64,000 bases of DNA from Alisma plantago-aquatica (Eukaryota; Streptophyta; Magnoliopsida; Alismatales; Alismataceae). The stretch covers positions 345,212,457 through 345,276,456 of the forward strand of contig OY856412.1 in NCBI GenBank assembly GCA_963693085.1, in the 5' to 3' direction. Shown here in pieces: positions 43,051 to 55,329 of this stretch. The notes beneath the pieces are model-generated. The model was not told where the DNA came from. It was given only the letters and a program-made list of their open reading frames with translations, and made no database searches. The position numbers and the translations under genes are program-made. Numbering within the stretch: the first letter of the stretch is position 1; every line of letters begins with the position of its first letter.

Positions 43051-46000
43051 TGGGGCAACACATCCCATTATCACACAGATAACGAGGTGTTACGCGAAAA
43101 CATGCGGAAATCACCATAACCACAACTCATCAAAAACACGGGTTAATTAACACCGATTGCGGAAAACTGATAAACTGAGAAACATATTACATTCCAGTCC
43201 ATATCCTGCAAGGAAACATGTTATATACATATCCATACAAGCCTGGATACATGTCCACAGCTTAGAGCAACATCTGTCCTGTCATAACCATGAGTTCACC
43301 ACCTGTTCATATATATAAAGGCCCACATCTGGCCATCAGTAGGATATACAAACGATCTCGGTTTTACATCGTAAAACATCGTCAAAACACTTCCAAGGAC
43401 CTGAGAGTACATGGATGACTCTAGACTCTACACCAAAACATCAAAACAGCAGCATCTCCAAAGCTTGCCTTCTACTGATCTTCTCGCTGCGCGACCGCAA
43501 CTCCGCGACCACCACCACGACAAGCTCGACCACCTAAAAAGGGTACAAACCAATGGAGTGAGACAATTGAACAATGTCCCAATGGGAGGCATAACTCCGC
43601 ACCAAAACTACAAAACCACATATAAGCATTCATATGAGCAGATATACTGATAAGGAATGTAATAGAAATAGTTTATGAAAAGCAAGGCCATCTGCACCAT
43701 ACAATTTACCAGCTGTACCAAAAAGCCATATAACCTGCATACCTCTCAATGGAACATGATTGGCAAGATGAAATATATATAAAACTCACCACATAGGAGT
43801 AATGCACATACAACTGCAAGATAATTAAGGTTAACCACACAAACAAGGCCTCAACCAATGTTTCGTTTGTCTTAAGCAGTACATACTAAACGGTTGTATT
43901 ACGTTTTATTATGCCCTGAGGAATTGAACAGTACCGTTCAATTCCAACCTTCGTCTGCGAAGCCCATAGCCGGTGCCATATAAGGTCAATGGAAGAGCCG
44001 GAATCCAAGACCTTCTCTGCCTCATGTCCGTACATAAGTATAACATAAGCAGGACCGCAGTCTCATGCTTGAAGTGGTCATAGCCACAGGGTTAGCTCTT
44101 CAGGCTACCCTCTGCCGCGGAACATGAGTATACATAAGTAGGACCGTAGTGTCATGCTGAAGTGGTCATAAGCCACAGGGTTAGCTCCTCAGGCTACTCT
44201 CTGCCTAGCCCGCCTTGGTACAGGTCACGGCGCTAGTAAAACTGAGCTACGTGTCTAAACATCGTGCTCTAAGCCATCAACGCATTCATGCTCAATATAT
44301 CATATATATGGGCTATGTTCACCTCGCCCTTATCATCACTGGGCTGTGTTCACCTCACCCTTATCATCACTGGGCTATGTTCACCTCGCCCTTGAGTCTA
44401 CAACCACAGTTGCACTCTTACCTCCTCACTTTAGGCTAGGAGAAACCTTGCATATTCAAAAATATGCGCTCCAGGTTAACCCGCAGGAGAACCCATTTCA
44501 TCTATGGCCAGGGAAAACTACATGATAGGTTTTACTGTGAATAATAAGTATCTTTTAGATGGATTGCAAGGTTCAACGAAGTTCTATAACATGCAAGACA
44601 TAACATAAAGGAAAACAACATAAACTCAACATTATGCATTTCCTACAATTTACATCACACTAATCCATCACAAGGATCTCACATCACATGTTATCAATTG
44701 GCCTCTTTCCAACCATCTAGATCTTTCTCAAGGATCACCACATATCATGGGATCTCAACCCCTCATTATATAGTACCATAGCCTCTCAAGGCTTTCAACA
44801 TCATTATGGAACATCAATCATAATACACCTGTCATCACAGTATTCACATTAACCATTTCTCACAGCCTTTCATTGGGCTAAGCATTACCTGCATAGTTAG
44901 CATCATCCAATAACCATATGAATAATCAAGAGATTCATCATTATTAATATAAGGTGACAATTAGGGTTATGTACATTGCCATCACAAAGAGACATTAATA
45001 ACTATATCTGTGCCCCATCTTAATGTTACCGATGTAGGCACATCACCAAGCAACCCTAGTGCATGCTCAAGATCATATTGTCATTAAAGAAATAGAGTAG
45101 TTATATTCATATGCATGTACTTAGCCACAAGAACATAATTCTCGTTATTAAGCAATGAATCGTCATAAGAGCATCATAACATGTCGTTCCCTCACAATAG
45201 ATAACAACAACCCTCACTAGAAGTCACCCCCGGGCAGAACCCACTCCTATCCAGCCCCTATCGGTCATGCAGGCCTAGCAGGCGTGCAGAGCAAAGCTTG
45301 TCCGATTGAGCAGGTTCCGGGCGAGACAAGGTGCCAACTGGCATGCACGATGAAGCTAAGCGCACAAGGCAAATAGGCGAGTAGAATCAGGTTGATAAGG
45401 GTGTCTCGGGCGACAGGTCCACCGGGTGAGCAAAGCATTGTGTTGGGCGACACAAGTGCAGGGCGAGCAGGATAAAACCGCGTGAGAAAGGCCTGTCGGG
45501 CGAGCCAAGGCATGAGCGAGCATGCATGTCAGGGGGAAATCGGGTGAGCAGCACATTGAGCTATCGGGCGAGTTAAGCCACTGGGCGAACCAAGGTCATG
45601 TCGGGCGAGCCAAAGAGTGCCGGGTGACACAGGCCTGCAGAGCATGTAACTGAGCAACCAAAAGTAGGGTGAGCAGGCTTAGGAGGTGAGTGAGCTACTG
45701 GGCGAGCAGCCTGTTGGGCAGAGCTGGCTCAGGGTGAGTAGGGTCAGGTTGCTCACCCGCCCAAGGTACAAAAAGAGGAGACTTGCTCCCTCAAGCCGTG
45801 CAAGGGGAAACTAGGACAGGGGCTGTCGGGCAGCACCTTCCCAAACACATCTCGACTAAGGTTCAAGCCATCTAAATGAGCTCACCATCTTGCCCAAGGT
45901 GAGAGGAGAGTCTTGCTCAGGCCACTTAGTAATGTGCTCACCTCAATCGGGTAGGAAAGAGGAGTGTTGCTCATTGCATTAGAGCTCAAGCTCACTCATC

Positions 46001-46952
46001 TAGACCAAGGGGAGAAAGGAGTGTTGCTCTCCTAACCCTAACACACATGGATCGGCCTACATGCAAGCTAAACAAGATCCAACTACTAACATATAAAGGC
46101 AAGATTGAAACAACATATGAAAGAAAAGGATGGAGTAGTTTAGGGTTAGTGTCATGCAACCCGCCTTAAGCTCCAAGGAAGAAGATGCACTCAAGGTCCA
46201 AGGGTATGTCGACCACAAAGGATCCTCCAAGAGTGTGTATCGGCCACCACCTTCCTTCTCCAAGGGTGTGTCGACCTCCAAGCTCCTCACACAAGAGTGT
46301 GTCAGCCACCTTAGCTCCTTCTTCAAGGGTGTGTCGGCCACCAAGCAAGGGAAAGATGGAGGGGATCGTGCACAAGAAGGAGAGGAACTAAAGGGACCTC
46401 AAGCTAAGGAAGGGACCACCTATATATATGAGAAAGGAGGAGAAACCAAGGTTGTCCCAAGCTATGTGTCGTCCACCCAAGGGACACATGCCCATCAACT
46501 CAAGCCACCTCTCATGCAAGCCATAGGACACTTGTCCAAGATGTGCACCATGTGTTCTCCAAACAAGACCAAGGTTGGACCAAGCTTCATGGGCGACACA
46601 CCAAGCTACCCTAGGCCGACACAAGCTATACATGGCCGACACAAGGCCCATGCAAGCCCAAACAAGGAACTCCAAGTCCCAAACAAGCTCAACAAAGGCC
46701 CAAAGAACTCAAGCAACAAGCCCAAACCTTCCTCTCAACCCTAGAGGAAGCAAAGAGGGAGATGGACACCTATCAAGGTGGAAAAATTGCTCACAAAACC
46801 CTAGACTTGGGTTATTTGCGAGTAGCACCTCCAACTCTCAACAAAGCACAACCAAACCCTAATCACCACTAAAGGTGATTAGCAAGCATCAAACCATCAA
46901 GGTTAAGCAAAACAAACAGGGTAAGCCCTAAACGCAGGTCAGGGTCCTTACA
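43051..46952 (-). repeat. Tekay 5' LTR
   Basis: On the plus strand it starts TGGGGCAACACATCCC and ends TCCTTACA; 3902 bp, the same length as its partner. It holds the same repeats and stem-loop (43558-43585). The 196-codon antisense frame recurs at 46154-46744 with several amino-acid changes. Confidence 0.9.
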
Positions 46953-46957
46953 TAACC
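46953..46957 (+). other. Right target-site duplication of Tekay (TAACC)
   Basis: It directly follows the LTR end CTTACA and pairs with TAACT at 34312-34316. Confidence 0.7.
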
Positions 46958-48929
46958 ATACTCAACCCTAGACCTCCAAATGGTCTTGGGTGATCCCCAA
47001 ACGGTCTTGAGACCATTTGGGTGATCCCCAAATCGTTTTGAAACCGTTTGGGTCAATCAACCCAAAACATCATCTCAATCACTTGCAAAATCAGCACTTA
47101 GCCGATTAGGGTTCATACCATATCTTTGGATCTTCAAACACTTAACCATACTCAACCCTAGACCTACAAACGGTCTTGGGTGACCTCCAAACGGTCTTGA
47201 GACCGTTTGGGTGATCCCCAAACGGTTTTGAAACCGTTTGGGTCAATCAACCCAAGTTTCCAACTTAATCAAATTACAAATCAGCACTTAACCCGATTAG
47301 GGTTTTGGTGATTGATGGACCTTCAACTCATGAACCAATTGGAACTAATAAATCATAATTGATGGGTCATAACCTAGATCATTTTCAACAAATCTCCAAA
47401 TGGTCAACCCTGGTCAACACCACCAAATGGTCTGAAACCGTTTGGTCTCATGCGGTTTGGTGAAACCGTTTGCTTCTAAACGGTTTGACACTGTTTGCTC
47501 CCAAACGGTTTGGGAAACCATTTGAGCAACAAAAGTAAACCGTTTGCCTTGGATATTTTGTATAGATGTGTGCTTATCATCTTCAAGCTCTGAACTCACG
47601 AAACTTGTTGTGGTTTCCATGGTGATTGCATCCATCAACCAAATCAATTATCGTGAATGTGGAAATGATCATTATTCGATAGGGAATTGAATACAACAAC
47701 AAAATTAAGGGTTCAAGTTATAAAACCCGCCTCCAATTGAGCTCCCAAGCTCCAAGCTCATGGTAACAATGTAGGATGAAGCTGTTGCAACTCCCCCTAG
47801 GCTCGTCCTCAAGCTTTTGGTTGAAAAGTTTGGCTAGGGTTGAAGAGGAGATCAAATTAAGAAGAAATCAATGCTTTACTTTCAATTTCCACCATGGAAT
47901 CAAGGGGAAAAGAGGTCAAGAACCTTACCAACAGGTTGGGGTCGTCCTCCTACTGTTCCTGAGCTTCTCTTGGGGTCGGCCAAGGCAAATAAAGAATGGA
48001 AATCCGAAAAGAAGTCCTTAAGTGAGTGGAAAAAGGGATATGTAGAAGGAAATCCCAAGGAGAGAGAAAATGGGATTATTTCCTTTAATTCCCAAAATAA
48101 TTTCCACCAAATCCCCCTCCATTTCTTATCCAAGAATCCATCTTCATGTTCTTGCAAAACCTCTTCATTATCCAAGAATAAAGGGAAAAGAAATTAAGCA
48201 CCTTAACCCTTATAATATTAATATCCATTTTTGAGTGGAATTTCTTTTTCTTATAATAATGGTGAGTGGAATTTCACCTCCTTAGGATATTCTCGTGCCT
48301 TTGCAAGACTTAAGCTCGTCCACTCACATCTGAATCCAACCATATTAATTTTGGTTGAAGGCCGCTTCAATTATTTTACTTATTTTGGCATTAAATTGAA
48401 TTAGGTTCCAATCAGGATTAAATCTTGATTATTTTAATAACAAGATTCTCTCTCCTCCAACTTAATTCAAATGAGGCACTCCTCTCATTTTCTTTGCTCT
48501 AAATGATGTCAAGAAACATTAGGGACCTTATTGAAGTGGTAATTTTCATATTGAACCTTAGGTTTTGGGTAAATTGCACTTTACACTAAAACTAGGTTTT
48601 AATGCACAAACATTGTCCAACAAGCTCTATCTTGGTGTTCAGGCTTGTGGAAACCATACCACTACATGATATTCATTCTTATGATGTCTCAACATCAGAG
48701 AAACATATTATTATGTAACATTTGTAAGTTAGACCCTTAATTTGGGTAATTTGCACTTTAGTCCAAAATAAGTAAACATTGCTTCAACATTGTTCAAACA
48801 TGACCAAAATTGATGCATAAGTTCCTCATGAGCCCTAATTACATTTCACAAGATAAGATTAAGCATATAATCATCTTTCTTTATTAAAACACCTAGGCTT
48901 GAAGCATAACCCAGGTCAGGGATGTTACA
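46958..48929 (-). repeat. Inverted gypsy LTR, 5' portion (continuation of 30773-34316)
   Basis: It begins inside the palindromic-motif zone, including two copies of a ~190-bp repeat unit (46953-47135 and 47140 onward). It ends CAGGGATGTTACA, the reverse complement of the LTR start TGTAACATCCCTG. The plus-strand text around 47760-48200 is AG-rich and contains open frames up to 108 codons. The corresponding parts of the other LTRs (about 10880-11070 and 50750-50900) do not keep them, so I do not call a gene. Confidence 0.8.
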
Positions 48930-49874
48930 TATTATGATATGAAGAGTGAGGAACATGATAGTTAATAAAGTGCATACTACCTAATTTCACAATACTTGTA
49001 TACCCTGGCCAGGTATATGATTATTGTAGATAAGGCAAGTATGAAACTCGTAGATTGTTATCTTTTTTATTACTCTGACCAAGTAGTCATTTTGAAACAA
49101 TCTAGAGAGTATATTGAAATTAAATAGGAAGAACTAAGTGAACTTTTCCAAATAAATTACTCAGTGAACTTTCTCAGTGAATTTTTCCAAACAAATTACT
49201 TAGTGAACATTCTCAGTGAACTTTCTCAGTGAATTTTTCCAAAACAAATTACTTAGTTAACATTCTCAGTCAACTTTCTCAGTGAATTTTTCCGAAACAA
49301 ATTACTTAGTGAACATTCTCAGTGAATTTTTCCAAAACAAATTACTTAGTGAACATTCTCAGTGAACTTTCTCAGTGAATTGTTCCAAATAAATTACATA
49401 GTGAACATTCTATGTGAACTTCCTCAGTGATTTTTTGCAAATAACTACTTAGTGAACATTCCCAGTGAACATTCTCCGTGAACTTTCTCAGTGAAATTTT
49501 CCAAATAAATTGCTTAGTAAACATTTTTAGTGAACTTTCTCAGTGAACTTTCCCAAACAAATAAATGATTGTTGAATGAAATACTTCTGTTATATATATA
49601 TGTTTCTCTTTGGTAAATATTCTTGGGTGATGATAGAATTATGTTCTTTTATGCTCTTCATATGGACATCATATGTTATGGGTTTATGCTCTGCATAAAC
49701 ATAAACATTGATAAGGCTGAATTAATGATGTGAACTTTGTGTAGATTACAGATCCATGATATCTGCATGATATTAAGATATTATGCGGAGATTTTAGGGC
49801 ATGACTAATGAATAATCTGTCCCTCCTTTTTCCTGAGACTTCATGGATGAAATCCTTGTTAGGGGTTTATAATT
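48930..49874 (+). other. 3' internal end of the large gypsy unit
   Basis: Non-coding sequence between the inverted LTR end and the right LTR. It contains the minisatellite 49130-49560, then AT-rich text, and ends with a purine-rich stretch, TTAGGGGTTTATAATT, next to the LTR, which could serve as the polypurine tract. No pol relic is seen. Confidence 0.55.
49130..49560 (+). repeat. Minisatellite, ~53-bp unit built from 13-15-bp subunits
   Basis: The unit is ATTACTTAGTGAACATTCTC, then AGTGAACTTTCTCAGTGAAT, then TTTTCCAAACAA. The subunit AGTGAACWTTCTC itself repeats two or three times per unit, so copies vary in length. About 8 units. It lies about 310 bases before the right LTR of the gypsy unit. 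Confidence 0.9.
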
Positions 49875-52800
49875 TGTAACATCCCTGACATGGGTTATGT
49901 GCTAACCCTAGATGATTTGCCTAATAAGGTTGAGTATATGCTTAATCTTATCTTTTGAATAGTAATTAGGGCTCATGATGAACTTATGTTTCAATTTTGG
50001 TCCTGTTAATTTTGGACTAAAGTGTAAATTACCCAAGTTGAGGGGTTAACTTGCAAATTGCACATGATAAAATGTTACTCTATTGTTGAGACATCATAAT
50101 AATGAATATGATGTAGTGGTATGGTTTCCACAAGCTTGGGCACCAAGATAAAGCTTGTAGAGCAATCCTTGTGCATTAAAACCTAGTTTTGTTGTAATGT
50201 GCAATTTACCCAAAACCTAGGGTGCAATATGTAATTTACCACTTCAATAAGGTCCCTAAAGTTTCTTGGCATCATTTTGAGGCAATAAAATGAGAGGGGC
50301 GCCTCATTTGAATTAAGTTGGAGGAAAGAGAATCTTGATATTAAAATAATCAAGATTTAAGCCTAAGTGAAACCCTAATTCAATATAGTGCAAAAATAAT
50401 CATATTAATTGAAGGGCTTTCAAAAAAAAATTAAAATGGTGGAATTCAGATGTGTGTGGACGTCCTTGAGCTTTGCAAGGACCGAAAATATCCTAAGGAG
50501 GTGAAATTCCACTCACCTTATTATAAGGAAAAGAATTTCCACTCAAAAATATATATTAATATTATAATGGATTAAGGTGCTTAATTTCTTTTCCTTTAAT
50601 CCATGGATAATGGAAGGGATCTAGGTGTTATTGAATTGCCTGTTCATGCAATAAAACCAAGGAGGAAGTGGTGGAAACATTTTTGGAATTAATTGATTTT
50701 TATAAAACAATTTTCTCTTTCATCAATTTTCTTATAAAAGAGCTTTTTCCAACCCAGCTAAGGATCTTTTCGGATTCCTTTCTTCTCCTTGCTAGCAAAA
50801 TCAACCAAGAGATCTAAGAACAGCAGGAAGGACGACCCCATCCTGTTGGTAAGACTTTGACCTTCGTTCTTCTTGATTTCATGGTGAAAATTATAAAACA
50901 ATGTATGATTCCTTCATTTCTTCACTCGATCTTCAACCCTAGCCGATCCTTTCACTCCAAAAGCTTGAGAAACGACCTTGGGAGGTTTCTAGATATTCAA
51001 ACACCATTATAGCCGTGGAGCTTGGAGCTGGAGACAATATTTTGAGGTGGGTTTTATAACTTGAACCCTTAATATTATTATTGCAATCCATTCTTCAATA
51101 ATTGTTGAATATATTCTTCTATTTGGTACTCTTGTGATTCATTGCTGAAATTCCCATGGAAAATGACTATTGTTCTTGAATGCATGAAGGAAGAAGATGA
51201 TGAGATCATCTTAGATGCTTATACAAAGAAAATCTCAGTCCAAACAGTTTCCATCAGTTGCTCAAATGCCTTCCCAAACCATTTGGGAGCAAACGGTTTC
51301 AAACCGTTTGAGAGGAAAGAGTTTCACCAAACCGCATGAGGGCAAACGGTTTCAAACCATTTGGAGGTGTTGACCAGGGTTGACCGTTTGTAGATTTGTT
51401 TACAATGATGTTGGTTAATGACCCACTAATTATAATTGATATGTTTCAATTGGTTCATGAGTTGAAGGACAATCAATCACCAAATCCTAATCGGGTTTAC
51501 TGCTGATTTCTAAATTGATTGAGTTAGAACTTTGGGTTGATCGACCCAAACGGTTTCATAACCATTTGGGAATCACCCAAACGGTCTCCAGACCGTTTGG
51601 AGGTCAACCAAGATCGTTTGGAGGTCTAGCGTTGAGTATAGTTGTGTATTTGAAGGTCCAAAGATATGGTATAAACCCTGATCAAATAAGTGCTGATTTT
51701 GCAATTGAATAAGTTGATGTTTTGGGTTGATTGACCCAAATGGTTTCAAAACCGTTTGGGAATCACCCAAATGGTCTCAAGACCGTTTGAGGGTCACCCA
51801 ATATCGTCTGGAGGTCTAGGGTTGAGCATGGTTGGGTATTTCATGATCCAAAGATACCAAATTGAAATGCAATCAATTGTTGATTTGATGATCATTCCAA
51901 TGATACAAAACCTAATTGGATGACATGGATTTTGATGTTGGAATGGGAAAATGGTCTCAAGACCGTTTGGTGATCATCCAAATGACCTCAAGACCGTTTG
52001 GGGGTCATTCAAGACCGTTTGATGTCAGGTATTATCATATAATGATGATGGTTCATTGATTTCATGCAACTGAATTGGTTTCACAATGTTAACCATTGAT
52101 GGTTCCTCAGTTCCAAAATCCTAAGTGATGGTTTCTTGACTATCAACCCTAGTTCAATTGGGTTCAAAACCGTAAATTGAAGGTCTAATTGAATGGTGAT
52201 TCAGTGGTTTAATGGATGAATACTTTAGTGGTCCACTTGATAGTTGGTTCATGGATTGGAACCTTGAATCGATTAAGTGTTGAAGGCCCTTTTTAGTCGA
52301 TTAGGTTTTGAGAGGGTTTGGACCAAACGGTCTTAAGACCTTTTCAGTCCAAACGGTCTCAAGACCAATTGGGAAAAAATGGTCTCATACTATTTGGAGC
52401 CTCAAGTTCATTCCGTTTCAAGATGTGTTGTCTAAACGGTTTCAAGAACTAACTTTGTGAAACAGTTTCAAACTATTTGAACTTAATTGGTCAAGACCGT
52501 TTGAGGTCTAAGTGACCAAGACCATTTGAGGTCTAAGTGACTAATACCTTTTCATGTTCAAATTAATTAAACCATTTGGACATCTAATATGATCAAAGGT
52601 CAATTAAATAATTGATTATTAATGATGTAAACCAATGATGATTGTGAAGGTTAACCCTAACTATGTGTACTTAAGTGAAGAGTTAACCTAGATCAATCTT
52701 GGATTAATTTGCATCCTAGAGAGGATGATAGGGAGAGATAATGAGACAGATGATTGTTTATGTAATAAGCCCTAATTGTCTCATTATGAAACAATCTGTA

Positions 52801-55268
52801 ATCAGGGTTTGATCCATAATATGAGATCATGAAATCTTCATTGAAAACATTGATGCACTTTGACCCTATTTTAGAGCAAGGTTATGTGAAACCCTAATTT
52901 AGGGCAAAGCTCAGTGAAATCATAATCTAGGGTGGTGATGTTACCCTAATTTAGTGTAACAAAGTAAGAAACCCTAATTTAATGGGAATTGTACATCCTA
53001 ACCCTAATTTGGGTATGAGGTAAGAGAAACCCTACTTGGATGTGAATGGTAAACCTTAATCCCTAAAATGTGGTAAAGGTGCATGAAACCCTAATATATT
53101 TTAGTGCTACTAATTCTAGGTGAAGTCCTATCACTGGGTGATGTGTTGTGAAATCCTAGTTTCACATAATACTAGGTGAAACCCTGATATAGAATGATGT
53201 TATGTGAAACTCTAATGAAGAGTGAGCCTAGGTGAAATCCATATATATGTGAGATTCTAAGTGAACCTCAAATTATAATTGTGGAAATCTTATTTCTATT
53301 AATATAATAGTGATTCATGTATTGACAAATGTAATACCTAGAGGGGTTGATAATGGATATCCTCACATTAATAGTTCCTGACTCAAGGGTGAGTCCATAT
53401 CATTGGCAATGGTTGCATTTTCTAAATAGATGAACTATGACCAATACATTGCAAGATGAATGTGATGATCTAGTTCATAATGTATTAGGAGGGAGAATAC
53501 CCTAATACAAGTTAAGTGTATGAAATCAAGTAAGATGAAGGTGTTGAGGGAAGTGATACATCAAGATATGATAGATACCACATCCAACACCCCAATTTTG
53601 ATATACCTTGATATGTTATAAGTCCATTATAATTGGAATGGATGACACATGAAATGTGTCATGTCAATTGTTACATTAAGATGTAATGCACCTTGATGAA
53701 TGTAGGCTAACATGCCTTATGAAAAGGTTAATTCAAATCAATATACTATGATACAATCATATTCTGATAAAGATGAGAGAGAAACTCATACTTCGTGTTG
53801 ATAATACATTCAATGATGAATGATGAGAATAAATAAGTATGTTTGAATACTTATGATATTAATATTAGCTTCTAGCTGTGAGAAGCAATAAAATAGGTTA
53901 GATCATTAATAATATGATCTTAAGAACCCATGTGGCTATTTATGGAAAACCCTAATGGAGGGTGATGATATAAAACATATACCATGAACCCTAAAGAGGG
54001 AATAGTGTTATTACTTAGTGTTGTATGGTTTTGATATGAAAGAGAAACCATGAACCCTAAAGAGGGAATAGCGATATTACTTATTGTTTCATGATACTGA
54101 TATAAAAGCATTATAATTTTTATCATGAATACTAATCATGCAGGGATGATGAGATGAGGAGTATAGCCAGGTATGGGCTATGATGCTTTGTTTATTGAGA
54201 ATGTTTTATAAGACTTCATATGCTCTGTGTAGTAAGAATCATTGAGCTTTGTGTGCTATGTGCAATATGTTGTGTAGCAAGAATCATGATGTCCTTGGTC
54301 AGATGATCTGAAGGTATTAAGTTACCTAATAAGTGTTAATAAGTATCCTATTGTGAGATGTGGGTTCAAATACCCAGATGTTATAATCATGATGATGAAC
54401 TTGTTAAGAAGTTGAAATTTTACTTGGTGAGTTGAGGGATTAAGATCCCAACACTTTGTTAAAAGAGTATGGCTACAAGCCATGACTCCACAAGGACAAT
54501 GCCAAACATTATATATATAATTTAATCTTGATGAGAGTTAATGTTGTGGTAATGATTCTGTATTGAATAAATGTTATACATGTTCTTCATATTCCTTAAT
54601 GGATAAAGTGACATGTTGCTCTTTCAAGTTATACATGCAATGTTTTAGAAAACAATAATATTCTAATCTGTTAGACATTGAATTAACTCCTGTCAAACAA
54701 ATATGATTCCTCTATTGATATTTATCTTCTTCAGCTACAATAATAATGTTACTGGAGGAGAGTTATATCTCTCGGTGGGGCAATTTATAATTGTCTCACC
54801 CCCGTGAGAACTACATTTTTAGGTGGTCTCGGACGAGGAGACATGAATCCTTCAGTAAGAGAACGACAACAACAACATCAGGGACAATAGTGAGTCTCAG
54901 GTGGAGACACTGGCTATTATGCCATGTATAGATGTAGATAGAGTCATATGTGTCGTCTTTGTACTCTGAGGTCCTCGGAGTAGTAGTAGTAGTGTTTTCG
55001 AGACTTTGGCTCAATGCCTCGAGATTTTCATAATGCTTGTGTTTAGTTTAACAGGATAGTTGATGCTTGTAATTCACAGAATAAGATGATACAAGAAATG
55101 TACCTCTGAAAACAAAATGTAAATGTGTTGTTTTGTTTTATGTGAGAAAGTATTCATTTTATGGACCTCTTGGTAAAAAGGTTTTATATTTACGTGATTT
55201 TCGGTAATCCGCTGCTTAAAGAATGCTTCCACATTAATTAATTATGTTTTTATGAGTTGTATGACACG
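49875..55268 (+). repeat. Right 5394-bp LTR of the large gypsy unit
   Basis: It starts TGTAACATCCCTGACATGGG and shows the same landmarks in the same order as 10038-15502: palindromes 51240-52560, telo-box-like motifs 52880-53220, the two-copy repeat 53950-54110, stem-loop 54777-54802 and box GTACTCTGAGGTCCT 54961. The last bases read GACACG where the left LTR has GCCACA, so the terminal CA has become CG. GTATC follows. The GGTATCAG at the edge slightly resembles a primer site, but it is too close to the LTR end compared with the other copies. Confidence 0.8.
51240..52560 (+). repeat. Palindromic CAAACGGT...ACCGTTTG cluster, right LTR
   Basis: Counterpart of 11450-12800 with comparable copy number and spacing. 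Individual copies differ between the LTRs mostly at CG dinucleotides inside the palindrome. Confidence 0.85.
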
Positions 55269-55301
55269 GTATCAGTGAAACCATGACTCAGTCCGTGCCA
55301 A
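55269..55301 (+). other. Short flank between gypsy unit and CACTA element, with TSD GTATC
   Basis: GTATC at 55269-55273 is the right target duplication of the gypsy unit. The next 28 bases should be the continuation of the copia element. The last three, CAA (55299-55301), are the expected 3-bp target duplication of the CACTA element, whose other copy lies beyond the window. Confidence 0.5.
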
Positions 55302-55319
55302 CACTACTACAGAAATGAC
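55302..55319 (+). repeat. CACTA left terminal inverted repeat
   Basis: CACTACTACAGAAATGAC; many plant CACTA elements begin CACTACTACAGAAA or CACTACAAGAAA. The preceding CAA is the candidate 3-bp duplication. Confidence 0.85.
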
Positions 55320-55329
55320 TTATAAAGTC

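Larger units (their letters stand above)
34317..46952 (-). mobile_element. Full-length Tekay/Del-type chromovirus (Ty3/gypsy), 12.6 kb
   Basis: Two LTRs of 3902 bp each, a primer site, a single gag-pol frame and a polypurine tract are all in place on the minus strand, with 5-bp target duplications. In pol the order protease, RT, RNase H, integrase and a C-terminal chromodomain-like region ending ...RRKFPSLF assigns it to the Tekay (Del) clade. The LTRs differ by about 3-4% in the 140 bases I compared, so it is the youngest insertion here. It is disabled by 12 premature stops but shows no frameshift, so it is structurally complete. Target: an inverted gypsy LTR. Confidence 0.9.
10038..55268 (+). 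mobile_element. Large Ty3/gypsy unit with ~5.4-kb LTRs, filled with nested elements
   Basis: Two LTRs in direct orientation (10038-15502 and 49875-55268) frame the unit, with GTATC on both sides. After the left LTR come a primer site and a broken gag. Before the right LTR is a purine-rich tract, AGGGGTTTATAATT. No pol belonging to this element is visible, because the middle is occupied by inverted LTR pieces, a non-autonomous LTR element and a Tekay element. The LTRs differ by roughly 8-10% in the samples I compared by eye, which makes this the oldest of the gypsy insertions. Alternatively, the two LTRs could derive from different elements, in which case the five-base match would be chance. 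Confidence 0.6.

Noticed and set aside
47776..48197. Plus-strand frames of 81-108 codons around 47.8-48.2 kb
   Set aside because: They lie inside an inverted LTR and correspond to LTR sequence in the other copies (about 10.9-11.1 kb and 50.7-50.9 kb), where the frames are not kept.
55265..55276. GGTATCAG after the right 5.4-kb LTR read as a primer-binding site
   Set aside because: In the related LTRs the primer site starts six bases after the LTR end and reads TGGTATCA. Here the similarity begins one base after it, and the bases fit the GTATC target duplication better. Kept as an alternative only.
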